A stretch of DNA of 20,677 bases from Actinomortierella ambigua (lineage: Eukaryota; Mortierellomycota; Mortierellomycetes; Mortierellales; Mortierellaceae), in the NCBI GenBank assembly GCA_016098155.1, contig JAAAJB010000413.1:1-20677 (forward strand). The letters are read 5' to 3'. The notes under the pieces are model-generated. The model made no database searches. It saw only the letters and a program-made list of their open reading frames with translations, and had not been told where the DNA came from. Shown one piece after another: positions 8,201 through 18,013 of this stretch. Made by a program: the position numbers and the translations under genes. Numbering within the stretch: the stretch's first letter is position 1; each line of letters opens with the position of its first letter.

Positions 8201-10104
8201 TCTTGCGCCACCAGGGCCGCCGCCAGAGCTCCTATGCTGCCGCTGTTGTTGTTGTTGTAAGATAAGTCCCGTCTCGACGTCGAAAAGGGCCTGCACAATG
8301 TTCTCGACATCGGTGGCATCCACCATCGTGACTGTGCCTTGAATGATCCTTGCACCTGTATGCAGTAATGACTCGTACGTGTGCTGCTTTTCAGCCCGGC
8401 CCTCGCTGCCCATCTTGCTCGACGGTGCAGACGACATAATCTCGGACGTCCAGGACGCCAGCGCATCCTCCAAGATTCCGCTCAGCATGCCATAGTCGTC
8501 GTCCTTGAAAGCTGCACTGACGGTCCAAATATTGGCTAAACTGGCGTCCATGTCCGTGAAGCTCCTGCTATCCAAGTACATCGTTGATGGTGCAGATGCT
8601 GTTTTCCATAGGAGAAAAAAAAGGGAGTGGGAAGAAAATGAAACCAACCCATGTCAGGGAAAAAAAATAAGGATCTAACAGAGAAGGAAAAGGGCACAGA
8701 TAGTCAAAAACACCTTATCTTACCAAATCGAGCTAGGAGACGCAAAGACTTGAGGGGGTCTTGCACAGGGCCGAATGGCAGGGCAGAGAGAGGTCTGATC
8801 GGCTTTCCTTCCACTCGGAGGTGCTCGAGGTTGAGGCTCGAGCCCTGGTCTGACAGTTCATCCCTCGGCTGGCTGCTCGATCTCCTACGCATGCCGCCCA
8901 GTCCATCACCACCCTCCTCGCCTACGCCATCACCACCACTGCTACTGCCACCATCATGCTCGGCGGTTCGCCACCTCCGCCAGTCTTCGTCGTACCAGTT
9001 CAAGAGATCGTAGCTAAACACCGCCGAGACATGGATGCTCTCCTTCAGGTGGAAGCTATACCGGCTCAGATCGCCATCGTGGTCTTGAGGCGCATGCAGC
9101 ACCCCATTAACGTCCTCAATTCCCATCCGCTCAATGAAGAACCCCAACAGCCCTGCCAGGTACGCGTACCGGACCGGTGGGTAGGGTACCAAGATAGTGT
9201 TGAATCGAACCTCGATCGCCTGGTCTTCTTCTGCGTCTTCCAAGCCATTTAGAGCGGCTGCTGCTTTGTCTGCGCCACCGCTTCCTCCTCCTGTGGATGA
9301 ACCAGTCCTCGATAGAGGACCACCACCACTACTACCACCACCACGGTGTGGTTGCAACAGATGGGTCGTGAACGAAGACGAAGAAGAGGCAGACATGGGT
9401 GACTGTGGCTGCATCGACAACCCCGCAAAGGTCATATTCCAGGGCTGGCCCGTCGCCACAAAGACCGGGATCCGACAGCCCGTGTTCTGGAAGGCGATCG
9501 CGAACGACGACAAGAGCAGTTTGGCCGTGCTCAAATCGATCATCACCGAGGAAGCAGCTGCCGAAGACGACGACGACGAAGACGACGACGTCGTCAAGGT
9601 CGTCGACGCAAAGATATCCGAGATCGTCACCGGCGACACGATCAACAAGTGCGTCAGCCCCGTCCACCGGTGTAAAACGTGGTGGTCCACCCCTTCCAGC
9701 GACGACGGCAAAAAATCGAGATCAATCTTGGTCACTCCTGCCGCCATGCGCTCCTTGGCCGGATGGTAATGGTACGACAACGTGTACGACGCATCCTCGA
9801 GCGAAATTAACTCCTTCAGCTGAAACCCACGCGAGGTGTCCGTGACCGGGCCATGCCGATGCTGGGATGGTTGGCCATCATCACCACCCTCCTCTTCTTC
9901 GTCGTGGCTCTTCTCATGGTCGACTAAATGGCCTGGCGAGCTAAATGTGCGACTCGAGCTACTTGGCGACGCAAATGGTGGCGATGCGGGGGAAGTACCG
10001 CCGAGGTCCCAACCCACGAGAACGTCCTCAATGCTCTTGATGAACTTCTCCCACCCACTGGCGGCACTGAAATCGATAAACTCAAACTGGTCGTCCGTCT
10101 CCAT
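5296..10104 (-). CDS. RAB3GAP1: Rab3 GTPase-activating protein catalytic subunit (RAB3GAP1 orthologue)
   Basis: Catalytic subunit of the RAB3GAP heterodimer, a GAP for Rab3-type GTPases and, in animals, a GEF for Rab18 acting on ER and lipid-droplet traffic and autophagy. My six-exon model is 10104-8724, 8598-6728, 6612-6346, 6239-6127, 5984-5756 and 5601-5296 (stop TAG). All junctions are GT-AG and in frame, giving 1388 aa against about 980 in human. Family landmarks: FEFIDFSAASGWEKFI at the N-terminus; LLSSFAIAFQNTGCRIPVFV; LPFGPVQDPL before intron 1; RFSLLHQKISMLNCC near residue 763; MTEDM..LSSDMEAFKAANPGC-type block with FIRWHSPKDW near 1139-1148, the segment holding the arginine considered essential in human; C-terminal RPLQRRMYACFRES. 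The extra length is low-complexity insertion: poly-Glu near 692-703, poly-Lys, poly-Gly, and poly-Gln near 976-985. The start is the first ATG before conserved sequence; an acceptor-like CACAG about 20 nt upstream suggests a 5'UTR intron. Confidence 0.93.
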
Positions 10105-10367
10105 GCGATTGATACGAATGGTAGCTGTGAACAGTAGGGGGACAGGGAGACAAAGGACAGGTTTGCCCAAAGAGTGTACTGTATGCGAATGTGAGCGTGC
10201 GTGTGTAGAATGGGGGAGAGAGGGGGGGGGGAAGTTGTGCGGAGAACAAAAAAAAAATGGCCCTTCCACACCTTGTACAAAATTCAATTTCGTGCTGCTG
10301 TATTTGGGCAAGGGCTACAACAGTTAGTCTCCTCTTCTACGCTCAAACCTCGTTTCTCTTTCTCCCG
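10105..10367 (-). promoter_or_regulatory. Intergenic/5' region of RAB3GAP1
   Basis: This 263-bp gap lies between the TRAPPC10 stop and the RAB3GAP1 start, on the same strand. It contains runs of G (about 10219-10230) and A (about 10249-10257). On the minus strand a pyrimidine tract ends in CACAG about 20 nt before the RAB3GAP1 ATG, consistent with a 5'UTR intron acceptor. No core promoter motif can be assigned with confidence. Confidence 0.4.
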
Positions 10368-13300
10368 CTACCGATCTACATCAAAATCATCGTGTTGATG
10401 AGGTGTGTAGTGCACGCTTCGCTGCTGATCGATGAAGAATGTCGACGTCCTTGTCCGCGGCTTGACCAGCACCTGCTCCGCCTCGTTCATGTACGCCGTC
10501 TGGTTAAACACGTTCGGCTGCAAGCTGCTCACTGTGATCTTGGGCAAGTGCAGTGGACCCGTCTTGAGCGGGATCATCGACACCGAGTGCGTCGTCGAGT
10601 CTCCCGGCCTGGCCATAAACATCCGCTTCTTGTGGCCACACAGCAGCCAGTTCTCATAGTCGATCTGGATATCGTAGAAAAACTCGTTTGCGTCCTTGAC
10701 CGTCGTTGTTGCTGCTCCATCATTGGACGACCAGTAGTCGGAATGCTTAATCGTCAGGCCAAACATCACTGGAGACCCTACCATCAGATCCTCAGTCTTG
10801 TTCACCCGTAGCTCCACTGTCGTCAGCACCTGTGATGTTGGCAAATGGATCGGGAATGATATCTTGAATGGCTGCAACTGACCATTAATGGCCATGATCT
10901 GATCATACTCGAGCTTCGTTTTGGCCTATAAAAAATCGATTAACCGATGAGAAGACGTGAAATGGAGGTGGAAGATTAGATCACCGATCTCACCATCAGA
11001 TGTTGCAGTACAAAAAGGACACAAGAGCATATAAGGCATCGAACAATCAAAGATGCAAAGCGACATACCGAGAAGAGATCCTTCAAAATTGAAATGAGTG
11101 ACTCGCGAACCTTGGCGTCGTGATAAGCAAAGATGTTCTCACAGAAGGCAACGTCCAGAGGTGGTAGCTCAAGCTCGTCCGACATACCATATGCCATAAA
11201 GTCGACGCTCTTAAGTAAATGACCTTTGAGGTGCTGTGCCACAAACTGCCCATGCTGCTGAAGCTGTGCCTTCTCCAATTCTTCCCCAACGATGTGCGTC
11301 AAAGCCTTCTTGACCTCTATGTAATGTCGTGCATCAGAAGTTATCATGACATCAAAACGATTTAGCATGCGAAACAAACGCGAAAAAATACACAAGAACG
11401 CTTCCAGGATGAACAAGGTACGTACCCTCACGAAGACTCTGATAAGTCACCACAAAGTGTGCTTGTACTGCTCTTTGGGCTGCTGCTGAACAAAAGATAA
11501 AAAAAATAAACGCTTGGGTTAACATAACGTAATTCATTTTCGCCAATAACAAGGTTCGGTCACCACGATCATGCCTCATTACCAGCATCATCTTTTGGAC
11601 GGGCAACCTTGAACACAAAGCTGGCATGTTGTCGTGGGAAGAGTGTCTATTTTTTTTTTAAAAAAAAAATAGAAACAAACAACTCATGAAAGTATTAATA
11701 TCCGAGAAGACTCTTAAGCACCACTGTCGCTTTCCTTTACCTCATTGTCGCATGAACCCTTACCAGCTCACTTGATAGAGGAGGCTGCTTCCACTCCTTA
11801 ATGCACTCGGGATGGAGAAACTCGACATCAAAGACGCGCACAGGGATGGATCCAGTGCAGGTCATATCTATCCTCATATGCATGCAGTCGTCGCGCCAGA
11901 CAATCGAGTTGGAGATTTGTAAGGGAAGCAATGTGCTGATGTTGCTGGTGAGGGAGAAGGTGTGGCGCCGCGAATTGGGTGTGATGTACTGGACGATCAG
12001 CTTGACCTGGTGCTCATCTGCCGCCAGCATAGACTCGTACGGGATCGTCAACGTGAGCGTCTCATTGGGCCCAAAGGCCGGTAAGAGAATATTATCAAAC
12101 GTGTCTAGTTGAATCTCGCCCGTCGTCGGTACCTCATCCTCCGATCCACCACCCGGGTATTTGATATATGCCAACGAAGATACCTCTGCAAACTCAAGTC
12201 CTTCTGATGCTGGAAACAATGCCAGCGCGGCCTCGGCCACCTGGTTCCGTCCACTCGAGATGCTCACCACAAACTTGCTCATCTGACCCAGAGTCACCTC
12301 CCTGGGCGGCAGGATGACCGCCTTGAGCGCCTGTGGATGTGAATCGACACGGAAAATTCGCTTCCGGCTCTCCTGTAAAAAGTCGTACAAGAAGACTAGC
12401 TTACCCACCTTCAGGTGCACCTTCTCCAAGACATAGCTCCCAGAAGCAGACGTCTCGCAAATGACGCGGAATGTGTTCTTGCCGGGCTGCAACGTCAGGC
12501 GACGAGCACTGAACCATAGTTCATCCACCTCGCCGCTGACCATACGTAGCGACAGCTTGTTGATGTCAATCGTGAGTGGCAGTTTGTTATCAATCTCAAC
12601 ATCCACAAACGATCCATCGTCGTCGTGTAGGATTTCTACGGCCGACACCACCTTTACGCTGAACATGGGCGCAAACTCGTGATACATGTCTTGATCCAAC
12701 TCCTTGGTGACCACCGTCGCAAACAGCTCCTTGGCGTAGTGCTCCAAGTCCTCCTGCTTGAGATCGTTCATGTTGCGCAAAAGAGTCAAGCAGGCATTAG
12801 CGTACTTGAAAGTGTCACCGAGCTCCTTTAAGCACATGGCATACTTGATGACCAGCTCATTTTCCAGCACCGTCCAGCGACTTTGGCCATAACGCCAAGT
12901 AATTGACTCCAGAATCCTGGCAGCCTCTGCAAACTTTTTCCTGTAGAGCTGCAGGGCCGCGACATCGCCATGCAAGAGAAGGGAGGAGCGGTGGCGTCCA
13001 CTACCGTCATATCCTTTGATGGCCCTTGCCGAAACACTCTAATTTGATTCATGCGGCCATAGCGTATGTGGATCAAGTTAACATCGTATCTTGCAGTTTC
13101 TCATTGATATGTTCGTTGCGTACCTGCTTGACCTCCATTGATTAGAGCGTACCATATAGAGAGTATCAAAGGATTCGTCAGTCGATACTGCCTCTTGCAA
13201 CTCGGGATTCATAGGCCTGCGCTCAACGCCTTCAGTTTCCTCGGGCTCAAAGACATCATCGTACCCAAGCGACATAGTAAAAGGAAGTTCCTTGGGAATA

Positions 13301-15207
13301 CGACCATGCTTAATACCAAGCTTGTCGAGCTATGAATAGATTATTTTTGGATTGGATAGAGTTAAATCAGGTTTCCTCACGACCACACGATCGTTTCGTC
13401 GCTAATGCATCATACGCGCGAATTTACCTGCTGGCGTGCGAGCTGCAAAAGTTCCGCTTTGGCGCCATCCAGGAGAACCATAGCATGGGGTCCATCTGAA
13501 GGCAATGGTACTGCTTCCTCGCATGCGTTGGTGATACTCATACAGGCAGTATAAATCCACGACTCTAAAAAGTTTTGTGTCAAATTGTGCTAATCGATGA
13601 TATAAGTGCCATGTTAGCGAAAATGTCTGCTCAAAAACCACTGTCAATCCAGCTTCTTCTTTTCCATGATGCATCGCTTTAGATCCATACCACATGCTCT
13701 CGTACTGTCCTAGCAAACATGGGGATAAAGACGACTGCGCGACGACAAAGCTCAGCTGGGCGGTACAGCTTGAACAAAAGATGGCACTGGCGGCCAAAAA
13801 GGTATGTTCGGAAATCAAACACCGTGATCGTGTTTTGTAAAATTTGATCACGGTAAGGCTTCCTGCTGAGATCCAGTAGGTTGGAGGCATCATCCCCTTC
13901 ATCCATGCCTCCAAACTTGCCGTGCCAAGTCAACGCATTGTCTAAATACGGCGAGGAAGAAAAGGTGCCAGAAGACATGTTAATGACTGTTATCACTGCG
14001 TATTTTTATAGCACCCTCAAAAGTCGAGAACGTATTGGAGTGGTGTAAGATTGGTACACTCACCTCGAAGGATTTGAAAGAAGGATGCCTCGAGCTCATC
14101 GTATTGACGCAGCGCTTCCTCATGAAGATTCATCATCTCAAAGGCATGGGCCAGGCCCTCCTTGAGTATGAAAAACGTGCAATAGTTCCACCCTGGCATT
14201 TGGCGCTGCGAGTCGAGTCTCCGCACATCCTCCTCAAAACTCATGACATTCTGGTCAAAGCTCGTAAGGATGCCCTCTTTGACCTTGGTTGTGAAATCCG
14301 CCCAGAGCTCCCTCTCTGACATCTCTGTGTCGGCCATCCTTAGTTGGGTTACCCTACAGTCCATGAAATACGAGAGAAAAGAATGGGAGATTTTAGATGA
14401 CTGTAGTAGATACTTTCCAGACGCACCTAGAGTGTGTGATAGCAGAGGCCTGAAATCCTTTCTTTACCTGTCACGTTTGCCAGTGTTGAAGTCGGCCTTA
14501 ATTCTGTCCAGGACAGACGAGCGCAAAAACTTGGTCGCATTCCTGACCTCCTGGCTGCTGATATGAACAATGAGCCACTCTTGGTTCTTCTTGGATGTGA
14601 TGTTCTGGAGCCATTCGCGAATCTGCTGTCGGACGGTGGTCCTGTATATTTCTGTATCCTAAAAGACAGAGTGACCATGAAAGAAGACATAATCAGTACT
14701 CGAGTCCTGGACAACAAGAGGGAAGGGGCATGGACCATAGTCCAAGCACAAGATAAGGGCACCCATATTACCTCGCAATTGACAAAGTAGATGTTGAGGT
14801 AAGGGTTCTGGAGCAATGTCACAGGCGGTAGGTTTTTTGCTGCCTCAGGTGAGAAGCGCTTCAAGTCGACGTCCAGTACAGGGATCTGGCGTGTGGCGAG
14901 GTTGTTGCTGGGCTTCCAGACCAGGTCGCGCAGGGGAAACTGCTGGGCTAGATTCTCGGCGATACTCGTCCAGATACCATACTCGTCGCTATCTAATGAA
15001 GTAGGTTGTGTGTCGTTGAGACGCGTGAAGAAAAGGGAGGAAAGAGTCAGCACGTTGCAGGAGAGGCGCGCTGTAGGCGAAGGGAAGGGATAAGGGCGGA
15101 GAACCACAACTTGATGATGAGCCGTGCTCCTGATGAATGGGCGCAATTGTTTCTCACGGGGAGTCGTGCCGCTTACATGTCACAATGACACTCCTGGATT
15201 CCATCAT
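10368..15207 (-). CDS. TRAPPC10: TRAPPII complex subunit TRAPPC10 / Trs130
   Basis: Signature subunit of the TRAPPII tethering complex, a Rab GEF acting at the Golgi and endosomes. My twelve-exon model is 15207-15177, 14992-14772, 14658-14468, 14353-14064, 13995-13691, 13589-13428, 13329-13153, 13038-11764, 11646-11583, 11485-11426, 11316-11069 and 10925-10368 (stop TAG). Phases agree at every junction, giving 1193 aa; human is about 1260 and yeast Trs130 about 1100. Family landmarks: start MMESRSVIVTYSDEYGIW; RFSPEAAKNLPPVTLLQNPYL; FEEDVRRLDSQRQMPGWNYC and QYDELEASFFQILR in the N-terminal helical part; SFDTLYM joined to ARAIKGYDGSGRHRS; HGDVAALQLYRKKFAEAA; then a beta-rich C-terminal half. 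The ATG was chosen because the preceding 31-nt exon restores the conserved VTYSDEYG. Exon 5 could start at 13986 instead. Confidence 0.93.
11646..11673. repeat. 28-bp perfect palindrome T10A10 at a splice acceptor
   Basis: The sequence reads TCTA, ten T, ten A, TAGA. The minus-strand TAG inside it is the 3' splice site of TRAPPC10 intron 8 (11763-11647), so the acceptor can be buried in a hairpin stem. Confidence 0.8.
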
Positions 15208-15373
15208 GGCAGTATTGATTGCCCTATGGACCTGATGAATGAGAGGAGTGGATGTGATTGGTGGTTGAGAGAAACGAGATGCAGATGATGGCAACCTTTT
15301 TTTTTGTCCGTCACATCGCCACCTCCTTCCCCTCAATCACTCCCTTCTATTCTTCCCCCCTCCCCGCCGTTCA
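15208..15373. promoter_or_regulatory. Divergent promoter region shared by TRAPPC10 and RABL3
   Basis: Only 166 bp separate the start codons of the divergent genes. The interval contains a run of nine T (15298-15306) and a C/T-rich stretch running to the RABL3 start (about 15309-15368). Poly(dA:dT) and pyrimidine tracts of this kind commonly mark nucleosome-poor fungal promoters. No TATA box is evident. Confidence 0.6.
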
Positions 15374-16733
15374 ATGCATGCGCGCGACTACTCCACTAAC
15401 ACAGCTGCCTACGACAGGGCCAAGGTGCTTGTCCTCGGTGATGCCGGTGTGGTAAGGGCTTGAATGCAATGCCCTTGCAATGTCGCTATTCGCCAGGCAT
15501 GCCCTTTATATGACTCCTCTCCTCACCTCACCTTGTTCTACCACTCCAAAATAAAAACAGGGCAAGTCGACCCTCGTGCACATGCTCTGCCATGGAGAAG
15601 CACAACGGGGCGGAACACCCACAGTAGGGTGCAATATTGACGTTCGACTACATACCGCTCCGTCGTCCGCCTTGCGTGCCTCAGCTGCAGGGTCGACCCA
15701 TCTGGCCAACGGCAGTGTCCCTGCTTCGTCGTTGGCCTCGTCGACGTTTATCGAGTTTTACGATGTCTCTGGCTCACCCTCTGTCCAACACCCGCGGTCG
15801 AGGCACATGTTCTATACAGGCACATACCACGGCATCATTCTTGTCCATGACCTGCGCAACCGGAGGAGCTTTGAAAACCTCTGGCGGTGGATGGGCGACT
15901 TTCTTGAAGTGAATACATCCAGTTCTTCCTACAGCCGGCCAATCAACCCGGATCATGGCTCAAGTCCCTTCAGGAGACAAGGTGAGCATCTCAAAGGCAA
16001 GAGCTAACGCTTGAAGCTCCATGGAACGGCACAATACTGACTCCCTTCATCGCCTCTCTCTCTCTCTTCCCCCCCCCGCCCCTTCTTTGCGGATAAAGAC
16101 GACTTTGAGCTCTCGCCACGTGGAATGCCAATCCTGGTCGTCGGCAATAAAAAGGATCTGATGCCCGACGCTGTCCCCGACACACGGTCTTTGCACGGTG
16201 GCGAAGCCATCTCCGTTTGCAGTGTTGCCTCCTCCGAGTTTTTGCCCAACACCACCACATCCATTGCCTTTAATGCCTTTTTCACCCGCGTTATTGACAA
16301 TCGCCACCAACGACCTTCTTCCACTTTGCATACTGCCACAACTCCACAGGCAACAGCACCTCATACGCCCTCCTTGCACATCTTCAATAGCCCCGTGCCA
16401 TTCTCACCTAAAGGAAACTCTCCCACCTCCTCCAACATCCCTATCATGGACTTTGCCACTTTCACGGCTGGGTCGCCTAGCTCGAAGAGCTCCACGTTAA
16501 ACACAAGTCAAATTCACGAAGGCAGCCCAAACAACAACAATATTGGCTCTGTTCAAAGTCAGTCGCCCGTCTCTCGATCCACTACCCCCACAGGGACGCG
16601 TTCTCTGGCCAATTCGCGGCCCACGTATGATCGCCACCGGATAGGACTTGGCAACAGCCATGCAGCCGCCATGGGTGTACCCATCTATACACACACAAGA
16701 GCCATTAACAACACTCGGGAGTCGAACCCATGA
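15374..16733 (+). CDS. RABL3: Rab-like small GTPase, RABL3 type
   Basis: Ras-superfamily GTPase most like RABL3. My three-exon model is 15374-15451, 15561-15981 and 16099-16733 (stop TGA), in frame throughout, 377 aa. The P-loop GDAGVGKST (residues 22-30) is split between V26 and G27 by intron 1. The following TVGCNIDVRLH matches the RABL3 switch region. The G3 region is EFYDVSGSPSV in place of the usual DTAGQ, as in RABL3, so the catalytic Gln is missing. HGIILVHDLRNRRSFENLWRW and the G4 motif NKKD (183-186) follow. From about residue 240 a Ser/Thr/Pro/Asn-rich tail extends to the end. There is no C-terminal cysteine, so no prenylation is expected. The start is the only upstream in-frame ATG. 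Human RABL3 is about 236 aa, so the tail and a short insertion after the switch region are extras. Confidence 0.88.
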
Positions 16734-16755
16734 GAGATATCCGGAGTTGATGGTC

Positions 16756-16761
16756 AATAAA
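16756..16761 (+). promoter_or_regulatory. Poly(A) signal AATAAA for RABL3
   Basis: AATAAA lies 23 bp after the RABL3 stop, in the 98-bp gap before the convergent Sel1-repeat gene. Confidence 0.5.
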
Positions 16762-16831
16762 CTACAAAGAAAAGTAAAGCACCTGCATACGCGTTGACTA
16801 CATGTACCACCACGTACAGCGATTGACCTTG

Positions 16832-17251
16832 TCACTTGGAAACCATAGTTTCAAGGTCAGCTCGGGCCTCATCGTGACCTTGAGAAGCAGCATTGGTCCA
16901 GAGCTCCCTGGCTTTGAGAACATCTCTGTTCACGCCTCGACCGGTATTGTAGAGCCATCCGAGAGAGTACTGGCCGCAAGCAGAACCATTGTTGGCCGAC
17001 TTTGTGAACCATTCAACCGCCTTTTGCTGGTTTTGCTCAGTACCACGACCGTGGTAGTAGGCATCCCCGACGCTGTTCTGAGCATCCCGCTGACCGTGCT
17101 CGGCAGCCTTGAGGTACCACTGAAAGGCCAGTTGAACATCCTGTACAACGTGTTCAGACCCAGTTTCGTACAGCTTGCCAATCTGGAACTGTGCGATGGG
17201 GTCACCTTGCTCAGCCTTTTGAATGAGCTTCGTGAATTCCGGAGAAGACAT
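16832..17251 (-). CDS. Small Sel1-repeat protein
   Basis: Single-exon gene of 139 aa, complete from ATG (17251) to TGA. It consists of three Sel1-like (TPR-related, about 36 aa) helical repeats. Repeat 1 begins DPIAQFQIGKLYETG and ends YLKAAEHG. Repeat 2 has AQNSVGDAYYHGRG with EWFTKSANNG. Repeat 3 has GQYSLGWLYNTGRGV with ELWTNAASQG. Such repeats are protein-interaction scaffolds; fungal examples include regulators of chitin synthase, but this protein is too short to assign. No signal peptide or membrane segment is seen. It converges on RABL3. Confidence 0.85.
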   Translation of the reverse strand: MSSPEFTKLIQKAEQGDPIAQFQIGKLYETGSEHVVQDVQLAFQWYLKAAEHGQRDAQNSVGDAYYHGRGTEQNQQKAVEWFTKSANNGSACGQYSLGWLYNTGRGVNRDVLKARELWTNAASQGHDEARADLETMVSK

Positions 17252-17749
17252 GGTTCAAATGTGAAATGAAGAGTGAAGATGAAATGGGGGAATCAACAGT
17301 ATTGTCGTAGACTGGAAGGCTAGGGAGGTCAACTCTCGGATGACACCCCCTCGTTGCTTTGTAGTCCACTACCATCCGAGAGGTTGCGAAATATCGATGG
17401 CTCTCTCGCAGTGAAGAGGGTACATTAGACCAGTTGTCAGGGTAGAAAGGAACCTGATCCGACCTGCACTCATCTTTCCTTCCGACACAGTGTACAAGGG
17501 GCTTTTGGGGTCGAGGTTGCCGCGTTGACTGCATGCTGAAAAAAAAAAGCAGAAACACCCTTTTTCTGAATGCTCGGCTTGAGCAAAAAGGACAGGAGGC
17601 GTGTAATACGGGGTCATGCGCTGAGGTGTGGCGACTATACACACATCCAGAGGGTAAGGGGAGGGGGAAGGGGAGGGGGGGATTGCACTCACCCAACTAT
17701 CTAATGGCCTCCACCTTCTCCTTCTCCTCTTTCTCTTTCTCTCTCTCTT

Positions 17750-17787
<38 letters not shown>

Positions 17788-18013
17788 ACTGTTTTTGCCT
17801 CAATATACCGCGAACCTGTATTGCGTCGAATACACCGGCCTCCTTCCCTTTCTTATCACATTTTCTGTCTTGCTTGATCATCATTGATTGCTTCTTTCCA
17901 CGCCACAATTATTTACCCATCATTGATATCAACACTCGCCCAAAATATCACTCTCCATCCCTCTTCTACACCCTTGATACCTCAGCTCCACAGTAGTGCT
18001 TTCGCGAATCGTC
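17252..18013. promoter_or_regulatory. Divergent intergenic region between Sel1 gene and hexosaminidase
   Basis: This 762-bp gap separates the two divergent starts. No gene is supported in it. The hexosaminidase-proximal half is pyrimidine-rich on the plus strand, with a C/T tract from about 17710 containing a pure (CT)14 microsatellite at 17755-17782. A G-rich block lies at about 17655-17680. CT-rich leaders are common upstream of fungal start codons. Confidence 0.5.
17755..17782 (+). repeat. (CT)14 microsatellite
   Basis: Uninterrupted CT dinucleotides inside a longer pyrimidine tract, about 230 bp upstream of the hexosaminidase start. Confidence 0.8.

Noticed and set aside
9332..9667. Asp/Val-rich alternative frames opposite RAB3GAP1 exon 1
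   Set aside because: Shadows of the GAC/TCG-rich coding exon; no start context or homology.
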